Shown here one piece after another: positions 17,830 through 26,303 of a DNA stretch of 64,000 nucleotides (the stretch's first letter is position 1; each line of letters opens with the position of its first letter). The DNA is taken from positions 590,501 through 654,500 of the forward strand of contig NZ_CP010978.1 in the NCBI RefSeq assembly GCF_000271665.2. The letters are read 5' to 3'. A program made the translations under genes and the position numbers. Under the pieces are notes generated by a model. The model saw only the letters and a list, made by a program, of their open reading frames with translations. It searched no databases and had not been told where the DNA came from. Source of the DNA: Pelosinus fermentans JBW45 (GTDB lineage Bacteria > Bacillota > Negativicutes > DSM-13327).

Positions 17830-18999
17830 ATGATTGGTGTAAGCAAATTGCTTTGCGATACGGAAAATTTTGGGGATTCATTGCGTTATGCTCCCGGTGT
17901 CCACGGACAACGTCATGGTGCTGCGCAAGGTATGGGACCAGTACTTTCTTGGAATATTACACGAACCTGTAATTTGAAATGTGTACATTGCTACTCTAAT
18001 TCAGATGGGAAAAAATATGATGGTGAGCTGACAACGAAAGAAGCTAAAAAATTTATTGATGATTGTGCCGCCTTTAAGGTCCCTGTTTTGTTGTTGTCAG
18101 GAGGAGAGCCTCTCATTCGTCCTGACGTTTTTGAATTGGTGGAGCATGCGAAGAAATATGGCATACGTTCTACTTTTTCTACCAATGGCACATTAATTGA
18201 TAAACAATTGGCAAAAGATATTAAGGCACTAAATGTAGGTTATGTGGGTATTAGCCTTGATGGTTTGGGTGAGGCCAATGATAAATTCCGTGGTAAGCAA
18301 GGGGCTTTTGAGAAAGCCCTGGAAGGCATTCGCAACTGTCTGGATGTGGGGCAACGCGTTGGTTTGCGTTTTACCATTAACCGCTATAATTTCCATGACT
18401 TAGAAAATATTTTTCGACTGATAAAAGAAGAAAAAATTCCTCGGGTCTGTTTTTATCATTTGGTTTATTCAGGAAGAGCTTCTCAGATGATGGAGCATGA
18501 TGTTACTCATGAGGAGTCTCGTCAGGCTATGGACCTTATTATGGCTAAGGCTCAAGAATTCGATAAAACCTGTGAAATACTCACCGTTGATAACCATGCG
18601 GATATTGTATATTTGTATTTGCAGTCTCTTAAGAAGGACCCTGTGCGTGCCGAGAAGGTATGGAATTTGATGATGCGCAATGGCGGCAATCGCTCAGGCA
18701 TAGCCTTTGGCAATGTAGATCCTTTAGGCAATGTTCATTCGGATCAATTTACCCAGAATTATACCATTGGAAATGTTCGTGATCGAGCAATTGGCGATAT
18801 CTGGACAGATGAGTCCAATCCTATTCTTGCAGGGTTAAAGGATCGCAAAGCATTATTAAAAGGCCGCTGTGGTATTTGTAAATGGCTAAATGTCTGTAAT
18901 GGCAATTTCCGTGCCCGCGCGGAAGCTGCCACAGGTGATTTTTGGGAATCAGATCCAGCCTGTTATTTGACAGACGAAGAGATCGGTATCGTAAAATAG
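17830..18999 (+). CDS. NirJ1/AhbC-like radical SAM protein
   Basis: A 389-residue radical SAM/SPASM protein. The N-terminus MIGVSKLLCDTENFGDSLRY resembles the NirJ1 group involved in siroheme-derived haem (haem b by the alternative route, or haem d1). The radical SAM cluster is CNLKCVHCYSNSDG near residue 50; GGEPLIRPD follows. The C-terminal SPASM-like region has CGICKWLNVCNGNFRARAEA and a final cysteine in DPACYLTDEE. The start at 17830 is preferred over 17800 for similarity at the N-terminus. No siroheme or other haem gene is adjacent, so the assignment is by family only. Confidence 0.78.
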   Translation: MIGVSKLLCDTENFGDSLRYAPGVHGQRHGAAQGMGPVLSWNITRTCNLKCVHCYSNSDGKKYDGELTTKEAKKFIDDCAAFKVPVLLLSGGEPLIRPDVFELVEHAKKYGIRSTFSTNGTLIDKQLAKDIKALNVGYVGISLDGLGEANDKFRGKQGAFEKALEGIRNCLDVGQRVGLRFTINRYNFHDLENIFRLIKEEKIPRVCFYHLVYSGRASQMMEHDVTHEESRQAMDLIMAKAQEFDKTCEILTVDNHADIVYLYLQSLKKDPVRAEKVWNLMMRNGGNRSGIAFGNVDPLGNVHSDQFTQNYTIGNVRDRAIGDIWTDESNPILAGLKDRKALLKGRCGICKWLNVCNGNFRARAEAATGDFWESDPACYLTDEEIGIVK

Positions 19000-19027
19000 C
19001 GAGACTTTCGATAATCTTGGATATTTT

Positions 19028-19058
19028 GCTGTCACCATAAGGTGGCAGCACTTTTTTT
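19028..19058 (+). terminator. Terminator of the radical SAM gene
   Basis: GCTGTCACC (19028-19036) pairs with GGTGGCAGC (19041-19049), followed by seven T. Confidence 0.85.
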
Positions 19059-19205
19059 GACTCCGGATAAAGGTAAATTAGTACGCGCTTATACCTCTTT
19101 AGGATTTATTTATTTTGATGATTATCTTCTGATTAAATTTCAAGTATAGCTGGTATGTTGTAATGTGTTGTTCCAGATAATAGAATGAAAAAAGTACATT
19201 TCACA

Positions 19206-19234
19206 TTGAATCTTAAAAATGAATGAGTTATTAT
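19206..19234 (+). promoter_or_regulatory. Candidate promoter of the chemoreceptor gene
   Basis: TTGAAT and TATTAT are separated by 17 bases, 52 bases before the GTG start. No sigma-28 type motility promoter is seen. Confidence 0.5.
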
Positions 19235-19286
19235 AAGAACATTACTTCATTCATGCAAGTAAGAATCTTAATAAGAGGAGAATTCC

Positions 19287-20960
19287 GTGAAGATCAAAAC
19301 AAAATTAATTATAGGATATACTGTTTTATCATGTTTAGTTATTGCTGTAACCATATCTTCCATTTACGGATTTAAGAATTTACAATCTGCCTATGAGACA
19401 ATTACAAACCAATCAGACGTTACGGTGATTCATTTGCGGGAGATACAATATTATTTTACTGGGCAAGCCAATGATGAACGCGGATTTTTGTTAACTGGCA
19501 GTCAGGAGTTTCGCAAGGAAATCGGCGAAAAATCAGACAATATAAAAAAACGTGTCGTATTGCTTCAAGGACTGATCACGACAAAGGAGCAACAAGAGCT
19601 ATTAAGTAAGATCGATGCCGCACACACTCGTTTTACGCAAAGCAATTATTCTGTAATGGATCTTTATTCAGCTGGACATGTAGAAGAAGCGAAGCAAATG
19701 TCATTTGGAGATGGTCGAAAGACTCGCAAAGAATTGGAAACCGCTTTTAACCAGTTGGTAGCATTTACTTTGGAAAAGGCAGCTGATCAAAAACAGCAGG
19801 CTCAGGAGCTGGCGAAGAACATTATAATTGGCATACTAATCGCTTCAGCTATTGCAATTAGTATTGGTATTCTATTAGGTCTTTATATGGCACGTACCAT
19901 AACGAAACCGATCATTCAAATGACAGAGCATATGGTAAGCGGTGATTTGAATTTTGCTGCGAATGTTACGTCCGCAGATGAAGTTGGTCATTTAATCCGG
20001 GCCTTTGACAAGATGATAACAACTTTGCGTTCTATGGTTATCGGTGTACAATCGAATGCAGAACAAGTTGCTGCTTCGGCAGAAGAATTGACGGCTAGTG
20101 CTGAAGAATCTGCTCATGCCGTTAATCAGGTTGCTACCTCTATTATGGAGGTAGCCCAGGGATCGGATGAGCAAGTCATGATTGTGAATGAAAATATAGC
20201 GGGTATTGAGCAGTTAGCTGCCAGTATTGGGCAGGTTGCTGTTAAAACGAATCAGGTATCGTTAAATGCCCAGCAGGCTGCTATTTCTGCGAAATCAGGG
20301 AGTGAAGCTATTGAGGCTGCTATTAAGCAAATGCTGCAAGTGGAACAGTCTACGGGCAAATCGGCAGAAGTTATTGCTAAATTAGGAGGGCACTCCCAGG
20401 AAATTGGGCAGATTGTCGATGCCATTGCCAGTATTGCGGGTCAAACCAATCTTCTTGCTCTCAATGCTGCTATTGAAGCCGCAAGGGCAGGAGAACACGG
20501 CAGAGGTTTTGCTGTTGTTGCCGAAGAAGTACGAAAACTGGCTGAACAGTCCCAGCATGCTACCAAAGAGATTGGGCATCTCATTCATGAAATTCAGGGA
20601 GATACTAATGAAGCAGTGCAGGCTATGCGGATTGGAGCGCAAGAAGTGCAAAAAGGCAATACAGTGGTCAATCTAGCAGGACAGTCTTTTAACGAAATTG
20701 CTGGTTCAGTAGATCAAGTTTCTTCCCAGATGCAGGACATTTCAGCATTCACCCAACAAATTGTTGACAAGAGCCAGCAGATTGTTGCCTCAATCGGTAA
20801 CATCGCTGCTATTAGCAAGGACAATGCTAGTCGGACCCAAACCGCATCGGCAGCAACGGAAGAGCAATCCGCATCAATAGAAGAGATTGCTTCTTCCAGC
20901 CAGGTATTGGCAAAGTTAGCTGAAGAACTGCAACGTTCTATTTCTCACTTTAAAAGTTAA
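19287..20960 (+). CDS. Methyl-accepting chemotaxis protein
   Basis: A 557-residue chemoreceptor. Membrane helix about 8-30, extracytoplasmic four-helix-bundle/CHASE3-like domain (about 35-175, with [14 protein letters not shown]), second membrane helix about 178-200, HAMP (about 200-255), then the methyl-accepting signalling domain whose hairpin tip is [24 protein letters not shown] (near 380-400). The GTG start has AAGAGGAG about 6 bases upstream. It stands alone; the ligand is unknown. Directly after its stop lies a remnant of an unrelated oxidoreductase gene in the same frame, which suggests a rearrangement boundary. Confidence 0.94.
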   Translation: MKIKTKLIIGYTVLSCLVIAVTISSIYGFKNLQSAYETITNQSDVTVIHLREIQYYFTGQANDERGFLLTGSQEFRKEIGEKSDNIKKRVVLLQGLITTKEQQELLSKIDAAHTRFTQSNYSVMDLYSAGHVEEAKQMSFGDGRKTRKELETAFNQLVAFTLEKAADQKQQAQELAKNIIIGILIASAIAISIGILLGLYMARTITKPIIQMTEHMVSGDLNFAANVTSADEVGHLIRAFDKMITTLRSMVIGVQSNAEQVAASAEELTASAEESAHAVNQVATSIMEVAQGSDEQVMIVNENIAGIEQLAASIGQVAVKTNQVSLNAQQAAISAKSGSEAIEAAIKQMLQVEQSTGKSAEVIAKLGGHSQEIGQIVDAIASIAGQTNLLALNAAIEAARAGEHGRGFAVVAEEVRKLAEQSQHATKEIGHLIHEIQGDTNEAVQAMRIGAQEVQKGNTVVNLAGQSFNEIAGSVDQVSSQMQDISAFTQQIVDKSQQIVASIGNIAAISKDNASRTQTASAATEEQSASIEEIASSSQVLAKLAEELQRSISHFKS

Positions 20961-21145
20961 TGGTTGGTATTAAGGGCAGAGGGAGTTCTAGTCGGTCGGC
21001 CGCTCATTATAGGTGCCTATGGTGGAAGTGCAGAAGGGGTAAAATGATAATTGATAAGTACACGAGTGAGCTAAAGGCTGCTATGATTGTAACGGGCTGT
21101 AAGAGTGTTAAGGAGATTCCTCCAGAGGTTTTATGGCATAAATAA
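20961..21145 (+). pseudogene. C-terminal fragment of an FMN-dependent alpha-hydroxy-acid dehydrogenase
   Basis: Reading on from the chemoreceptor stop in the same frame gives LRAEGVLVGRPLIIGAYGG and then SAEGVK before a stop. Shifting by one base at the A-run 21041-21044 continues with MIIDKYTSELKAAMIVTGC and ends KEIPPEVLWHK at 21145. Joined, this matches the last ~60 residues of the FMN-dependent alpha-hydroxy-acid oxidase/dehydrogenase family (GADAVLVGRP... then ELK.AM..TGC.S..E). At least 280 N-terminal residues are missing and one base is lost, so it cannot be functional. The family call is from memory of the motif. Confidence 0.75.
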
Positions 21146-21233
21146 TGTTGTATAGTGTAAGGAAATCAGTTGGCCGATAAGGTTATGGTGTGTATTTTAA
21201 TAAAGAAGCTGAAATGTAATAGGATATTGTTTA

Positions 21234-21256
21234 CCGCCCGTAAGGGCGGTTTTTTA
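21234..21256 (+). terminator. Terminator upstream of the kdp operon
   Basis: CCGCCC-gtaa-GGGCGG followed by TTTTTT. It ends transcription from the chemoreceptor/pseudogene side, or could act in a kdp leader. The 21257-21448 stretch shows no riboswitch I can recognise. Confidence 0.8.
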
Positions 21257-21448
21257 ATTTATAAGTCGCTTAGCTGCTGAAGAACTAGATCGTTAGGAAT
21301 TAGTAAGTATCAATATTGTAATAGTGTGAAAACAAGGCTGGTATTTTTACATTATCTTTACATCCTTGCGGTCTTTCTTGACGGCTTCTTTATAGGAAAT
21401 TGGGTTACAATAGTCCTGTAAGAGGATTTGGATAGGAGGCTGGTAGTT

Positions 21449-21535
21449 GTGATTGATTTATGGATAGCGGGTTTAACATCACTAGGTCTATTTGTGTATC
21501 TAATATATGCATTATTAAAACCGGAGGAGTTTTAG
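21449..21535 (+). CDS. kdpF: KdpF small subunit of the potassium-transporting ATPase
   Basis: A 28-residue single-span peptide, easily missed. GTG start at 21449 with GGAGG about 10 bases upstream; sequence begins MIDLWIAGLTSLGLFVYLIY and ends LLKPEEF. The hydrophobic span followed by a short polar tail with KPE is the classic KdpF pattern. The stop is two bases before the kdpA ATG. KdpF stabilises the KdpABC complex in the membrane. Confidence 0.9.
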   Translation: MIDLWIAGLTSLGLFVYLIYALLKPEEF

Positions 21536-21537
21536 AT

Positions 21538-23238
21538 ATGATTACAGATGTATTACTATTTATTGTATTTTTTGTATTGCTGCTTCTCATGGCTTGGCCC
21601 TTGGGAAGGTATATGGCAAAAGTCTATAGTGGTGAGAGAACGATGTTTGATACCATCTTTTTGCCAATGGAAAAGACCTTATATCGTTTAGCCGGAATTG
21701 ATGGTGCCCAGGAGATGAATTGGAGGCAGTATGCCGGCGGGCTCTTAATCTTTAACATATTAGGTATGGCTGCTGTAGTAGCTATACAGGAATTGCAGGC
21801 TATACTGCCATGGAATCCTGAAGGTTTGGCTGCAGTGCCTTTTGATTTAGCTTTTAATACAGCAGCTAGCTTTATGACAAATACCAATTGGCAGGCTTAT
21901 AGTGGCGAAACCACAATGAGTTATTTCACACAGATGGCAGCGCTGACAGTACAAAATTTTCTTTCTGCAGCAACAGGTATGGCAGTTGCAGTTGCGCTAG
22001 TACGAGGGTTAACTCGTAAGAATACAAAACATATCGGTAATTTCTGGTCTGATATGGTACGAAGTATAATCTGGATTTTGCTGCCCTTATCCATTGTAGT
22101 TAGCATGTTGTTCATGCAGCAGGGCGTAATACAAAATCTTTCACCTTATGTAACAGTGGATACCTTAGAAGGGGGACAGCAGACAATTGCTATGGGACCT
22201 GTAGCTTCCCAGGAAGCTATTAAAGAATTAGGTACTAATGGCGGTGGATTTTTCAATACTAATTCGGCTCATCCTTTTGAAAATCCAACTCCTCTTACGA
22301 ATCTAGTTCAGGTATTGAGCATTTTTCTTATTCCTACAGGAATGGTATTTATGTTTGGGAATATGGTCAAGGATCGGCGTCAGGGATATGCAATACTGGC
22401 AGCGATGCTCTTGCTGTTTTCTGTAAGTCTTGGTGGTCTCTACGCGAGTGAAATCTATGGCAACCCAATAACGGGGCACGGATTGAGTGAACCAACGAAC
22501 ATGGAAGGCAAGGATATGCGCTTTGGCACAAACGGTTCCGCCTTATTTGCTGCCGTGACAACAGCAGCCTCTTGTGGGGCAGTAAATACCATGCATGATA
22601 GCCTCACACCTCTAGGTGGCATGGTGCCGATGTTGCAGATGATGTTAGGGGAAGTCGTAATCGGTGGTGTTGGTGCAGGTCTTTATGGCATGATGATGTT
22701 TATTATGCTGACTGTCTTTGTAGTAGGATTGATGGTTGGTCGTACACCTGAGTATTTAGGTAAAAAAATTGAAGCAAATGAAATGAAGATGGCAATCATC
22801 GCTATTTTGATCCCTGCGGTAACGGTGTTATTTGGCAGCGCTATTTCTGTTATTACTGAAGCAGGTCTTGCTGGCCTTAACAATACTGGCCCTCATGGTT
22901 TAAGTGAGATATTATATGCCTTTGCTTCTGCTGCAGGTAATAACGGTAGTGCTTTTGCAGGTTTAAGTGCCAATACCTTATATTACAATCTGATGATAGC
23001 TGTGGGTGTTTTAATAGGACGGTTTGGCGTGATTATACCCGTCTTGGCCATTGCTGGCAGCTTGGCAGAAAAAAGAGTATCGCCTCCCGGACCTGGGACT
23101 TTTCCAACAACAGGATCATTGTTTGTTCTATTGTTAGCTGGAATTGTCGTCATGGTAGGAGCGCTGACCTTTTTGCCCGCACTGTCCCTAGGACCCATTA
23201 TTGAACATTTATTGATGCTGCAAGGTATGACTTTTTAA
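21538..23238 (+). CDS. kdpA: Potassium-transporting ATPase subunit KdpA
   Basis: A 566-residue potassium-translocating subunit with about ten membrane spans. It holds the selectivity-filter segments of the family, e.g. [19 protein letters not shown] near residue 230 and [13 protein letters not shown] near 465. The ATG at 21538 is chosen because GGAGGAG lies about 8 bases upstream (inside the kdpF end); a more upstream ATG at 21460 would overlap kdpF. It works with KdpB and KdpC as a high-affinity P-type potassium pump in the cytoplasmic membrane. Confidence 0.97.
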   Translation: MITDVLLFIVFFVLLLLMAWPLGRYMAKVYSGERTMFDTIFLPMEKTLYRLAGIDGAQEMNWRQYAGGLLIFNILGMAAVVAIQELQAILPWNPEGLAAVPFDLAFNTAASFMTNTNWQAYSGETTMSYFTQMAALTVQNFLSAATGMAVAVALVRGLTRKNTKHIGNFWSDMVRSIIWILLPLSIVVSMLFMQQGVIQNLSPYVTVDTLEGGQQTIAMGPVASQEAIKELGTNGGGFFNTNSAHPFENPTPLTNLVQVLSIFLIPTGMVFMFGNMVKDRRQGYAILAAMLLLFSVSLGGLYASEIYGNPITGHGLSEPTNMEGKDMRFGTNGSALFAAVTTAASCGAVNTMHDSLTPLGGMVPMLQMMLGEVVIGGVGAGLYGMMMFIMLTVFVVGLMVGRTPEYLGKKIEANEMKMAIIAILIPAVTVLFGSAISVITEAGLAGLNNTGPHGLSEILYAFASAAGNNGSAFAGLSANTLYYNLMIAVGVLIGRFGVIIPVLAIAGSLAEKRVSPPGPGTFPTTGSLFVLLLAGIVVMVGALTFLPALSLGPIIEHLLMLQGMTF

Positions 23239-23254
23239 CAAGGAGGAAAAAGCT

Positions 23255-25288
23255 ATGGGTACAAATTCAAATGGTTTTAATAAAAAAATTCTGATAACGG
23301 CCTGCCGGGAAGCCTTATATAAATTGAATCCCAAAGTGCAGGTGAGAAATCCAGTCATGTTTATTGTATTGATTGGCTCTTTGTTAACAACTGGATTTGT
23401 TTTGCGAGATGCGTTTCAGGGAAGTGCAGGGAACACAACTTTTGCCTTGCAAATCACAGTATGGCTTTGGTTTACGGTATTGTTTGCCAATTTTGCCGAG
23501 GCGATTGCAGAAGGTCGGGGGAAAGCTCAGGCTCAGGCGCTAAGGCAGACTCGTACACAGACCCAGGCAAAAAAAATAATCCATGACAAACCCCAGGTGG
23601 TTGAGGCTGCCAGCTTAAGAAAAGGCGATATCGTATTGGTGGAGCCTGGTGATCTGATTCCCAGTGACGGAGAGGTTATTGAAGGAATGGCGACAGTGGA
23701 TGAAAGTGCGGTAACAGGTGAATCCGCTCCTGTCATTCGTGAGTCGGGGGGCGATAAATCCTCCGTTACAGGGGGCACTCGAGTATTATCGGACTGGATT
23801 AAGGTTGCAGTAACTGCTAATCCAGGGGAGACCTTTCTAGATCGTATGATTTCATTGGTCGAAGGGGCAAAACGTCAGAAAACTCCCAATGAAATTGCTT
23901 TAACTATTTTATTGGTTGGCTTAACCATTGTTTTCTTAGCAGCTGTGGCGACATTATATCCTTATGCCAATTACTCAGGAGTCAGTATCTCCATTACTGT
24001 TCTAGTGGCTTTGCTTGTATGTTTGATTCCGACTACAATCGGCGGTTTATTAAGTGCTATTGGCATCGCTGGTATGGATCGTCTATTGAAACGTAATGTA
24101 TTAGCCATGTCTGGAAGAGCGGTAGAAGCGGCTGGAGACGTAGATGTGCTATTGCTGGATAAAACAGGTACGATTACCTTGGGTAACCGTATGGCGACTG
24201 AATTTATTCCCGCAGCAGGTGTTTCTATGGAGGCGTTAGCAGATGCAGCGCAGATTGCTTCCTTAGCGGATGAAACACCAGAAGGTCGCAGTATCGTGGT
24301 GCTGGCTAAACAAAAATATAATTTACGTGAACGTGATTTAACGACATTAGAAGCTGAATTTATTCCTTTTAGTGCTCATACACGTATGAGTGGGGTAAAT
24401 CTAAAAGATAAGGTGATACGTAAAGGTTCTGTAGATGCAATTCAAAAATATGTACGAGAAAAGGGAAGTGAATTGCCTGAGAATGTTAAGTTTGCTTGCG
24501 AGGGTATTGCTAAAAGTGGTGGTACGCCTTTAGTAGTAACTGAAGGTTCAAAGGTACTCGGGGCCATTCACTTAAAAGATGTAATTAAAGGCGGCATTAA
24601 AGAACGGTTTAAAGAGCTTAGACAAATGGGTATTAAAACCGTCATGATTACAGGGGATAATCCTTTAACGGCTGCTGCTATTGCTGCGGAAGCTGGTGTG
24701 GATGATTTTATGGCTGAAGCTACTCCTGAAGGGAAGTTGGCTCTGATTCGAGAGTATCAGGAGAAAGGCATGCTGGTAGCTATGACTGGCGATGGCACTA
24801 ATGATGCTCCGGCTTTGGCCCAAGCAGATGTGGGAGTGGCTATGAATAGCGGCACACAGGCAGCGAAAGAAGCTGGTAACATGGTAGATCTTGATAGTAA
24901 CCCCACAAAGCTGATTGAAATAGTGGAAATTGGTAAGCAGCTATTGATGACGAGAGGTTCCTTAACTACGTTTAGTATTGCGAATGATGTTGCTAAGTAT
25001 TTTGCCATCATTCCAGCACTGTTTTCTGTTGCCTATCCAGCATTCGGTGTATTTAATATTATGAGATTATCTACGCCAGAGAGTGCTATTTTAAGCGCTG
25101 TAATCTTTAACGCTCTGATTATTATTGCTCTGGTTCCTTTAGCGCTGCGTGGTGTAGCGTATCAACCTTTAGGTGCAGATATAATCTTACGTCGAAACTT
25201 AATTATCTACGGTCTTGGTGGCTTAGTAGCACCTTTCCTTGGTATTAAGCTGATTGATATATTGCTGGTTGCATTGCATTTAGTATAG
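23255..25288 (+). CDS. kdpB: Potassium-transporting ATPase subunit KdpB
   Basis: A 677-residue P-type ATPase subunit. The phosphorylated aspartate is in [14 protein letters not shown] (near residue 303); TGES appears in [13 protein letters not shown]; the hinge is [18 protein letters not shown] near 510. Seven or so membrane spans. It follows kdpA by 16 bases with AAGGAGG before the ATG. ATP hydrolysis here drives potassium through KdpA. Confidence 0.98.
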   Translation: MGTNSNGFNKKILITACREALYKLNPKVQVRNPVMFIVLIGSLLTTGFVLRDAFQGSAGNTTFALQITVWLWFTVLFANFAEAIAEGRGKAQAQALRQTRTQTQAKKIIHDKPQVVEAASLRKGDIVLVEPGDLIPSDGEVIEGMATVDESAVTGESAPVIRESGGDKSSVTGGTRVLSDWIKVAVTANPGETFLDRMISLVEGAKRQKTPNEIALTILLVGLTIVFLAAVATLYPYANYSGVSISITVLVALLVCLIPTTIGGLLSAIGIAGMDRLLKRNVLAMSGRAVEAAGDVDVLLLDKTGTITLGNRMATEFIPAAGVSMEALADAAQIASLADETPEGRSIVVLAKQKYNLRERDLTTLEAEFIPFSAHTRMSGVNLKDKVIRKGSVDAIQKYVREKGSELPENVKFACEGIAKSGGTPLVVTEGSKVLGAIHLKDVIKGGIKERFKELRQMGIKTVMITGDNPLTAAAIAAEAGVDDFMAEATPEGKLALIREYQEKGMLVAMTGDGTNDAPALAQADVGVAMNSGTQAAKEAGNMVDLDSNPTKLIEIVEIGKQLLMTRGSLTTFSIANDVAKYFAIIPALFSVAYPAFGVFNIMRLSTPESAILSAVIFNALIIIALVPLALRGVAYQPLGADIILRRNLIIYGLGGLVAPFLGIKLIDILLVALHLV

Positions 25289-25304
25289 AATTGGAGGAGG
25301 AAAG

Positions 25305-25637
25305 ATGTTAGGAGATACCATACGCATGTTCCGCCTAGAAAGAAATCTATCGCCTGAGGATTTAGCTGAGGCAGTCGATATTTCCCCTATGGCGATTCAT
25401 TATTATGAAGAAAATAAATGGCGTCCTGGTACAGATGTATTAGTTCGTTTGGCCTCTGCTTTTAAAGTGAGTCTGACAGAACTAGTTGAGGGATGTAGTA
25501 TTTTATATACTGAAAAAGGAGAAATGTTAATTGTCCGTAATATAGGCGGTAATCATATAAAGGTAGTAGGGCGGGTAAGTGAAGAATTACAGGAAATATA
25601 TCGAAAGGAAGTTGAAGCATTGTGTGGAAACAAATAA
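25305..25637 (+). CDS. XRE-family regulator inside the kdp operon
   Basis: A 110-residue protein with an N-terminal helix-turn-helix of the XRE type (IRMFRLERNLSPEDLAEAVD, then MAIHYYEENKWRPGTDVLVRL, about residues 5-62) and a C-terminal stretch of about 45 residues of unknown role (TEKGEMLIVRNIGGNHIKVV). GGAGGAGG precedes the ATG; the gene starts 16 bases after kdpB and overlaps kdpC by 16 bases. It is therefore translated as part of the kdp message. A regulator at this position is not part of the usual kdpABC order. An autoregulatory role is possible; the operator is not identifiable. Confidence 0.85.
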   Translation: MLGDTIRMFRLERNLSPEDLAEAVDISPMAIHYYEENKWRPGTDVLVRLASAFKVSLTELVEGCSILYTEKGEMLIVRNIGGNHIKVVGRVSEELQEIYRKEVEALCGNK

Positions 25638-26203
25638 CAAGCGCTTTGCGCTTACTAATCCTATTGACGGTGGTTACTGGTATAGCGTATCCTTTGGCTA
25701 TGACAGGAGTAGCACAGGCCATTTTTCCTGAGCAGGCCAATGGTTCATTGGTTTATGTTAATGACAAACCAACTGGCTCGATACTATTGGGGCAGAACTT
25801 TACAACAGCAAAATATTTTCATAGCCGTCCATCCTCAGCGGGTACAGACGGATATGATGCTGCTGGATCATCAGGATCAAACTTAGGACCAACGAGTAAA
25901 AAGTTAGTGGATACAGTAAAAGATAATATTGAAAAAGTACGTAGTGAAAATCAACTAGAGGAAAGTGTCTCTATACCCTCTGACCTGGTTATGGCATCTG
26001 CTAGTGGTCTTGATCCTGATATATCACCAGAAGCAGCCTATTTGCAGGTGAATCGTATTGCTAATGAACGGGGTATATCGGAAAATGAGGTAAGAAGACT
26101 TGTGACCAGTCATGTGCAGGTAAGACAGTTAGGTTTTTTAGGTGCAGAACGAGTGAATGTTTTAGCTCTTAATATGGCACTGGATCGATTGGCAAGTAAA
26201 TAA
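25622..26203 (+). CDS. kdpC: Potassium-transporting ATPase subunit KdpC
   Basis: A 193-residue KdpC. One N-terminal membrane helix (about 8-30, LRLLILLTVVTGIAYPLAMT) is followed by an extracytoplasmic domain with the family motifs IGQNF-type LLGQNF, YFHSRPSSAG near 62 and SASGLDPDISPEAAYLQ near 130. GTG start with AAGGAAG about 12 bases upstream, inside the XRE gene. KdpC raises the ATP affinity/assembly of the KdpFABC pump. Confidence 0.96.
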   Translation: MWKQITSALRLLILLTVVTGIAYPLAMTGVAQAIFPEQANGSLVYVNDKPTGSILLGQNFTTAKYFHSRPSSAGTDGYDAAGSSGSNLGPTSKKLVDTVKDNIEKVRSENQLEESVSIPSDLVMASASGLDPDISPEAAYLQVNRIANERGISENEVRRLVTSHVQVRQLGFLGAERVNVLALNMALDRLASK

Positions 26204-26210
26204 TAAGAAT

Positions 26211-26265
26211 GAACCACCAAGGCACAATGCCGCTATGCGCACACAAAGGGGAGAGAAAGTGGTTC
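26211..26265. repeat. Family A palindrome, decayed copy
   Basis: GAACCACCAAGGCACAATGC, a degenerate inner part, CACACAAAGGGG and a terminal GTGGTTC remnant. It lies between kdpC and kdpD. Confidence 0.75.
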
Positions 26266-26303
26266 AATTAATTGAGTGTGATTAATATAATGGAGGCAAT
26301 GAC

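Noticed and set aside
21257-21448. Possible c-di-AMP (ydaO-type) riboswitch before kdp
   Set aside because: The conserved motifs of that riboswitch could not be found; only a simple terminator and AT-rich sequence are visible.
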